Assembly: GCA_029210645.1 (NCBI GenBank)
Contig: JARGFT010000003.1
Coordinates: 1-64,000 of the forward strand
Source: Anaerosomatales bacterium
GTDB lineage: Bacteria > Actinomycetota > Coriobacteriia > Anaerosomatales > SLCP01
Direction of reading: 5' to 3'
Length of the DNA stretch: 64,000 nt
In this document: positions 59,853-64,000 of the stretch, piece after piece
Numbering within the stretch: the first letter of the stretch is position 1
Layout: every line of letters begins with the position of its first letter
Program-made: the position numbers and the translations under genes
Notes under the pieces: model-generated
The model's input: only the letters and a program-made list of their open reading frames with translations
What the model was told of the DNA's origin: nothing
Database searches by the model: none

Positions 59853-60731
59853 ATGGGGGAGAACATGAAGAGTTTTTTCGACGGCCAGACGGCCACTTCG
59901 GAGGGGGATAGCGGGGCGCTGCACGCATCAGTACTCGTGGTGCCGCCCCCCGACAAGACGATCGGCTCGCCAGAATGGTCTGCGCGGATCGCCGTGTACG
60001 ACGCTCCCGCTGCAGCTCCTCGCACCGAGGAAGTCACCGGCTCGTCCGAGGAAGAGCTCATCGAGCAGATAGCGTCCCGCGCCTTCTCTCACGCACGGGA
60101 CACGGGAGGAGATGTGCCCTACACAGTCATCCGTGAGGTGACGGAGAACTTCATCCACGCTGAGTTCCGGGAGCCTGTAGTATCTATACTAGAGGGCGGT
60201 CGTACGATTCGTTTCGCGGACCAGGGTCCCGGCATCTGCGACAAGAAGCGAGCAGTGCTGCCGGGCTTCACAACCGCAACGGGTCGCATGAAGGGCATCA
60301 TACGAGGAGTCGGGTCGGGCCTTCCCATCGTCAACGACTACCTCGGCTTCTCCGGCGGAAGCCTGGAGATTGACGACAACCTCGGCTCCGGCACGGTCGT
60401 GACCATCCGTTCGTCGTGTCGCGAAGAAGAGACGCCGGATCTTCTTCGCTCACCGGGAGAGGGAGCGGCCGTCGAGGAGGAGTCTCCTGCTGTCTCCGTT
60501 GCCGGCCTCACCCCGCTGACCACCCGCCAGAAACAGGTCCTGTCCCTCGTCCTCGAACTTGGAGAGGTCGGCCCGACCATCGTCTCCAAGGAGCTCTCGG
60601 TAGCGCTTTCAACCGCCTATCGTGACCTCGCGTATCTGGAGCAAGGCGGACTCATCGAGTCAGACGCGTCCGGGAAGCGCGTGCTCACGAGTGAGGGCTC
60701 GGCCTACCTCGATAGTCTGTTCGCCCAGTGA
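59853..60731 (+). CDS. Origin-linked HATPase domain protein with C-terminal winged helix
   Basis: A 292-aa protein. The middle has GHKL ATPase motifs: N box [15 protein letters not shown]1 [11 protein letters not shown] and G2 [23 protein letters not shown], as in SpoIIAB/RsbW-type and histidine-kinase ATPases, but no phospho-His domain. From about residue 220 a winged helix follows ([47 protein letters not shown]). The N-terminal ~85 residues are unassigned. It lies between the two DnaA-box clusters, and its stop falls 17 nt before dnaA. ATG at 59853 or 59865 (GGGGGAG). A role in origin control is inferred. Confidence 0.75.
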   Translation: MGENMKSFFDGQTATSEGDSGALHASVLVVPPPDKTIGSPEWSARIAVYDAPAAAPRTEEVTGSSEEELIEQIASRAFSHARDTGGDVPYTVIREVTENFIHAEFREPVVSILEGGRTIRFADQGPGICDKKRAVLPGFTTATGRMKGIIRGVGSGLPIVNDYLGFSGGSLEIDDNLGSGTVVTIRSSCREEETPDLLRSPGEGAAVEEESPAVSVAGLTPLTTRQKQVLSLVLELGEVGPTIVSKELSVALSTAYRDLAYLEQGGLIESDASGKRVLTSEGSAYLDSLFAQ

Positions 60732-60748
60732 CTCCACAGGGAGCATCG

Positions 60749-62137
60749 ATGCAAACGTATGACGCAGACCAGATCTGGACCGACGTGCTCGACGTCGTTC
60801 GTTCAGAGCTCAACACCCCTACCTTCAAGACGTGGTTCGAGCACACCTCACCGATGGAGGTGAGGGACGACAGTCTGGTGATCGCGGTGCAGAACGAGTT
60901 CGCCAGGGAGTGGCTCGAGTCGCGCTACTCTGGACTTCTGCGCTCCGCCCTTCTCCAGGTACTCGGCCAGGAGCTTTCTGTGGAGTTCATCGTGCCCGCG
61001 GAGGGTGTCTCGTCTGTGTCCGCGGCTTCGGGCGCGGAGGTTGCCGATGTGATATCGGCCTCAGAACCCGACGCCACCCCGAAGATTCAGAGATCAGAGA
61101 GCGGTGAGTTCAACCCCAAGTACACGTTTGGTTCGTACGTCATCGGTGCGTCAAATCAGTTTGCCCACGCTGCGGCACTCGCGGTCGCCGAGGCTCCGGG
61201 TCGTGCGTACAACCCTTTGTTCATCTACGGAGGGGTCGGGCTCGGGAAGACCCATCTCCTGCAGGCCATCGGGCACTACGTTCAGACGAGCTTCCCCCAC
61301 CTGAAGGTCAAATACGTCTCCACCGAACAGTTCACGAATGACTTCATCAACTCGATCGGAGACCGGGACAAGAAGCGGATCGACGGATTCCGTCGTCAGT
61401 ACCGGACCAACGACGTCCTGCTCGTCGATGACATCCAATTCCTGAAAGGCAAGGAAGGAACGCAGGAGGAGTTCTTCCATACCTTCAACACCCTGCAGCA
61501 AGCGGGCAAACAGGTTGTCTTGTCGTCGGACCGGCCCCCAAAAGATATCGAGAAGCTCGAGGAGAGACTTAGAAGCCGTTTCGAAATGGGTTTGATAACA
61601 GATATCCAACCACCCGACCTGGAGACGCGCATCGCCATCCTCAGGCGGAACGTAGAGGTGCAGAATCTCTCCGTACCCGACGATGTCCTTTCGTTCGTGG
61701 CAGACCGTGTCTCTTCAAACATCCGGGAACTCGAAGGTGCATTGATCCGTGTGATGGCCTTCAGCTCTCTCACCAGGCACCCCGTAGACATCGAACTGGC
61801 TCGTGATGTTCTCAAGGACATCTTCCCAGAGAGATCGAAGCGTCCTATCACACTCTCCACGATCCAGAGAGAGGTCTGTAAGTACTACTCTCTCTCCCAT
61901 TCCGAGCTCGTCGGGGGAAAGCGATCCCAGTCGATCGTCTATCCGCGCCAGATCGCGATGTATCTCGCCCGAGAGCTCACCGAACTCTCACTGCCAGCCA
62001 TCGGGGCAGAGTTCGGTGGCCGGGATCACACCACGGTCATGCACGCGAAAGCGAAGATAGAGAAGCTGATCAACGCTGACCGGGAGGTATACAACCAGAT
62101 ACAGAGTCTCACGAACCAGATCCGGCAGAAGAGCTGA
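60749..62137 (+). CDS. dnaA: Chromosomal replication initiator DnaA
   Basis: A 462-aa initiator. Domain I ([27 protein letters not shown]), a short variable linker, AAA+ domain with Walker A ([14 protein letters not shown], ~160), Walker B (LLVDDIQFL) and sensor regions, then domain IV with the signature [11 protein letters not shown] (~425) that reads DnaA boxes. ATG at 60749 follows CAGGGAG; the track start uses a GTG 7 codons earlier. It stands between two DnaA-box clusters. Confidence 0.98.
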   Translation: MQTYDADQIWTDVLDVVRSELNTPTFKTWFEHTSPMEVRDDSLVIAVQNEFAREWLESRYSGLLRSALLQVLGQELSVEFIVPAEGVSSVSAASGAEVADVISASEPDATPKIQRSESGEFNPKYTFGSYVIGASNQFAHAAALAVAEAPGRAYNPLFIYGGVGLGKTHLLQAIGHYVQTSFPHLKVKYVSTEQFTNDFINSIGDRDKKRIDGFRRQYRTNDVLLVDDIQFLKGKEGTQEEFFHTFNTLQQAGKQVVLSSDRPPKDIEKLEERLRSRFEMGLITDIQPPDLETRIAILRRNVEVQNLSVPDDVLSFVADRVSSNIRELEGALIRVMAFSSLTRHPVDIELARDVLKDIFPERSKRPITLSTIQREVCKYYSLSHSELVGGKRSQSIVYPRQIAMYLARELTELSLPAIGAEFGGRDHTTVMHAKAKIEKLINADREVYNQIQSLTNQIRQKS

Positions 62138-62147
62138 TATTCATCGC

Positions 62148-62345
62148 TGTGGAGCACTATGTGGACAAGCGGGGGACGGTCTGGGGAACACCACTCCCGC
62201 CTGTTGACCGAAGAGAGCACCTGTGGAGTCTGTGGACGGACTGGAGCACTTCACACACATGTTGTCTACAGTGGATACGCCGTGCGTGATGAGGGAGTAT
62301 GTGGTCTGTCCACACACTCCACAGCCCCTATTACTACTGTTGTTG
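62148..62345. other. Origin region, dnaA-dnaN DnaA boxes and DnaA-trio-like element
   Basis: The 238-nt gap has TGTGGAGCA (62148), TGTGGACAA (62160), an abutting pair TGTGGAGTC/TGTGGACGG (62222-62239), AGTGGATAC (62270) and a second abutting pair CTGTCCACA/CACTCCACA (62306-62323). A GCCC step is followed by CTATTACTACTGTTGTTG (62328-62345), which on the other strand reads 3'-GAT-AAT-GAT then GAC-AAC-AAC, the DnaA-trio form for strand opening. This box-GC-trio order is that of the Bacillus basal unwinding system, so this is the likely unwinding site. Confidence 0.7.
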
Positions 62346-62375
62346 TCTGAAGATATATAGAAAGGAACAGAAGAG

Positions 62376-63482
62376 ATGAAGCTGACAGTCGCCAGAGGAG
62401 AACTCGTGGAGGCCCTCGCGGTGGTAAGCAGAGGACTTTCATCGAGATCGACCCTCCCGATCCTCTCAGGCATCCTCGTGTCGGCCTCGTCAGAGGGGGC
62501 TGTGACGCTCCAATCGACCGATCTCGAGGTGTCGGTACGGAGAAGCCTCCCGTTCGTATCGGTAGAGAGGGAAGGAACAATCGTCGTACCGGGCAAACTG
62601 TTCACCGATATCGTTCGGTCTCTGCCGGAGGCGGCGGTTACCCTCTCGCTGGAAGCGGAGAGTCTCTCGGTGTCATGTCTTCAGTCGTCGTTCGCGGTGA
62701 AGACCCTGCCGGCGGATGATTTTCCCCGCTTCCCTGAAGTGGAGCCGGACAAGTCGATCACGCTCCCGGCTTCGCGAGTCTCGGAGATCGTCAGGCACGT
62801 CGCCAAGGCGGTCAGCAGAGACGAGACGCGGCCGGTTCTCACCGGAGTTCTTCTGTCGGTCGAGGGTAGAACGGTCAGGATGGTCTCCACCGATTCATAT
62901 CGCCTCGCTGTCAAGGAATTGATGATCGAGGGGGGCAGCCTCGAAGACATCCAGGTCGTGGTTCCCGGGAAGGTCATGGAGGAGGTATCCAGGCTCGCAC
63001 CCCAGGGGGAGGACGTGACTCTGGGAATCAGCGAGAACCAGGCTGTGTTCGCCTTTGGGACCACCGAATTCGTGGCTCGGAGGATCGAGGGAACGTTCCC
63101 GAACTACCGCCAGTTGATCCCGAAGGAGAGCGAGACGACCGTCGACGTCTCGCGCGAGGAGATGCTTGCGGCGGTCAAGAGGGTTTCGCTCCTGGCTCAG
63201 CACAACACCCCGCTTCGGGTGACAGTGAACAGCGAGGACCAGACCCTTGGCTTGTCTGCGACAACCCATGACGTCGGAGACGCGTCAGAAGATCTGATGT
63301 CGAAAGTCGAGGGTTCGGACGTTGAAATCGCTTTCAATCACTCGTTTCTGCTCGACGGGCTTCTTGCCGCGGAGGGGGACTCGGTGCGGATCAGCATCGT
63401 GAGCCCACTGAAGCCGGGAGTCATCACCAGCACCGATGATGAAGGATTCCTGTATCTGTTGATGCCGGTGCGGCTCGGATAG
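62376..63482 (+). CDS. dnaN: DNA polymerase III sliding clamp (beta subunit)
   Basis: A 368-aa clamp of three similar domains, starting MKLTVARGELVEALAVVSRGLSSRSTLPILSGI and ending LLMPVRLG. Conserved parts include VTLQSTDLEVSVRR, FAVKTLPADDFPRFP, RPVLTGVLLSVEGRTVRMVSTDSYRLAVKE, RRIEGTFPNYRQLIP and KPGVITSTDDEGFLYLLMPVR. An AAAGGA SD precedes. Transcribed from the oriC gap, between dnaA and recF. Confidence 0.98.
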   Translation: MKLTVARGELVEALAVVSRGLSSRSTLPILSGILVSASSEGAVTLQSTDLEVSVRRSLPFVSVEREGTIVVPGKLFTDIVRSLPEAAVTLSLEAESLSVSCLQSSFAVKTLPADDFPRFPEVEPDKSITLPASRVSEIVRHVAKAVSRDETRPVLTGVLLSVEGRTVRMVSTDSYRLAVKELMIEGGSLEDIQVVVPGKVMEEVSRLAPQGEDVTLGISENQAVFAFGTTEFVARRIEGTFPNYRQLIPKESETTVDVSREEMLAAVKRVSLLAQHNTPLRVTVNSEDQTLGLSATTHDVGDASEDLMSKVEGSDVEIAFNHSFLLDGLLAAEGDSVRISIVSPLKPGVITSTDDEGFLYLLMPVRLG

Positions 63483-63487
63483 GCACA

Positions 63488-64000
63488 TTGGAGGGTCTTC
63501 GGGTCTCATCGGTTTCACTGAGCCGCTTCCGGAATCACCGAGAGTGGAGCTCGGAACTTGATCCGGGTCTCACGGTGTTGGTCGGAAGGAACGCGGCGGG
63601 CAAGACGAACATACTCGAGGCGATCATGGTGACCGCAACGGGTACGTCGTTTCGCTCCTTTGTCTGGGAAGACCTCGTCATGAGGGGTGAGCAGGAAGTG
63701 CGGGTGTCGATCATGTCCTCGCGTGGTGGAACACCCACAGAGATCGATCTACGCATCACGGACCAGGGCGTTCGCGAACACTCGGTGAACGGTACAAGGA
63801 AGCGAAAGATGGCCGAGATCGTCGGACGGATTCCACTTGTCTCGTTCGTTCCCGAGGACCTCTCTATGTCCAAGGGTTCGTCCGAGAAGAGAAGAGCCCC
63901 GCTGGATGCCCTCGGCGACCGGCTCTCATCGGCGTACTCCGCGCTCAGGGTGGAGTACGCCCGGCTCGTCCGGCAGCGCAATGCTCTGTTGAGGCAGAGA
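63488..64000 (+). CDS. recF: RecF recombination mediator, N-terminal part (cut by window edge)
   Basis: Read from the sequence; open-ended, so missing from the ORF track. From TTG 63488: LEGLRVSSVSLSRFRNHREW, then LTVLVGRNAAGKTNILEAIM with Walker A, SFRSFVWEDLVMRGEQEVRV and LVSFVPEDLSMSKGSSEKRR. This is RecF, which helps load RecA at gaps. It starts 5 nt after dnaN, a common arrangement. 171 codons are inside the window. Confidence 0.93.
   Translation, partial: MEGLRVSSVSLSRFRNHREWSSELDPGLTVLVGRNAAGKTNILEAIMVTATGTSFRSFVWEDLVMRGEQEVRVSIMSSRGGTPTEIDLRITDQGVREHSVNGTRKRKMAEIVGRIPLVSFVPEDLSMSKGSSEKRRAPLDALGDRLSSAYSALRVEYARLVRQRNALLRQR

Noticed and set aside
1-64000. CRISPR arrays, insertion sequences, prophage or rRNA genes
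   Set aside because: None seen on reading; there are no regularly spaced repeats, transposase motifs, phage structural genes or rRNA sequence.

Overview
The window is about 64 kb of high-GC bacterial chromosome running into the replication origin. Several features point to an anaerobic actinobacterium, most likely the class Coriobacteriia (inference). These are the gene order rpmH-rnpA-yidD-yidC-jag-rsmG-parA-parB without mnmE/mnmG, the rpsF-ssb-rpsR-DUF2232-rplI-dnaB cluster, a PafBC-like WYL pair, frequent GTG starts, and anaerobe genes (hybrid cluster protein, reverse rubrerythrin, Fe-S serine dehydratase, FeoAB, c-type cytochromes). Genes left of the origin are mostly on the minus strand, so they are transcribed away from it.

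Layout: 1-7 kb has the 5' part of an integron-type tyrosine recombinase cut by the window edge (missing from the ORF track), an acidic hypothetical, purA, a Cys-rich hypothetical, a tandem UspA protein, a BASS/ACR3-like transporter under a CsoR-type palindrome, a COG2509 flavoprotein and a glutaredoxin. 6.8-14.2 kb has dnaB, rplI, DUF2232, rpsR, ssb, rpsF, an M23 peptidase, tRNA-Gly(CCC), two TrkA-type proteins and a 48-aa DUF5679 zinc-ribbon gene. 14.3-21.3 kb has a DUF1461 protein, a membrane GGDEF protein, a divergent CcsA/CcmF-like cytochrome c assembly protein with a partner, an M28 peptidase with a large insertion, and a membrane metallophosphoesterase.

21.3-25.2 kb is a nitrosative-stress module, ygbA-fdx-hcp-cytochrome-phosphoesterase, divergent from a Crp/Fnr regulator. 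A perfect CTTGAC-N4-GTCAAG site lies between them at class II activator spacing from a candidate ygbA promoter. 25.2-32 kb has a helical membrane protein, a possible small RNA with its own terminator, pafB/pafC, a DinG-type exonuclease-helicase and an exported hypothetical. 32-39.5 kb has sdaAB and sdaAA separated by an opposing feoA-feoB-Cys-rich operon with a DtxR-like operator, then a coupled P-type ATPase and a sensorless histidine kinase. 39.5-47 kb has ddl, an MFS exporter, an HtrA protease, a multiheme cytochrome, reverse rubrerythrin and rlmN. 47-53.4 kb is an AddAB-type recombination nuclease.

53.4-64 kb is the origin region: ytxH-like, parB, parA, rsmG, two parS sites, jag, yidC, yidD, rnpA, rpmH, a DnaA-box cluster, an ATPase/winged-helix gene, dnaA, a second DnaA-box cluster ending in a DnaA-trio-like element, dnaN and the start of recF. 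The bipartite arrangement resembles Bacillus oriC.

The most unusual points are the contracted CXCH motif in two separate cytochromes beside a divergent assembly protein, the origin-linked HATPase/winged-helix gene, the Fnr-like module with an exported cytochrome, and Fe-S-type nuclease cysteines in both Add subunits. No CRISPR array, insertion sequence or rRNA operon was seen.
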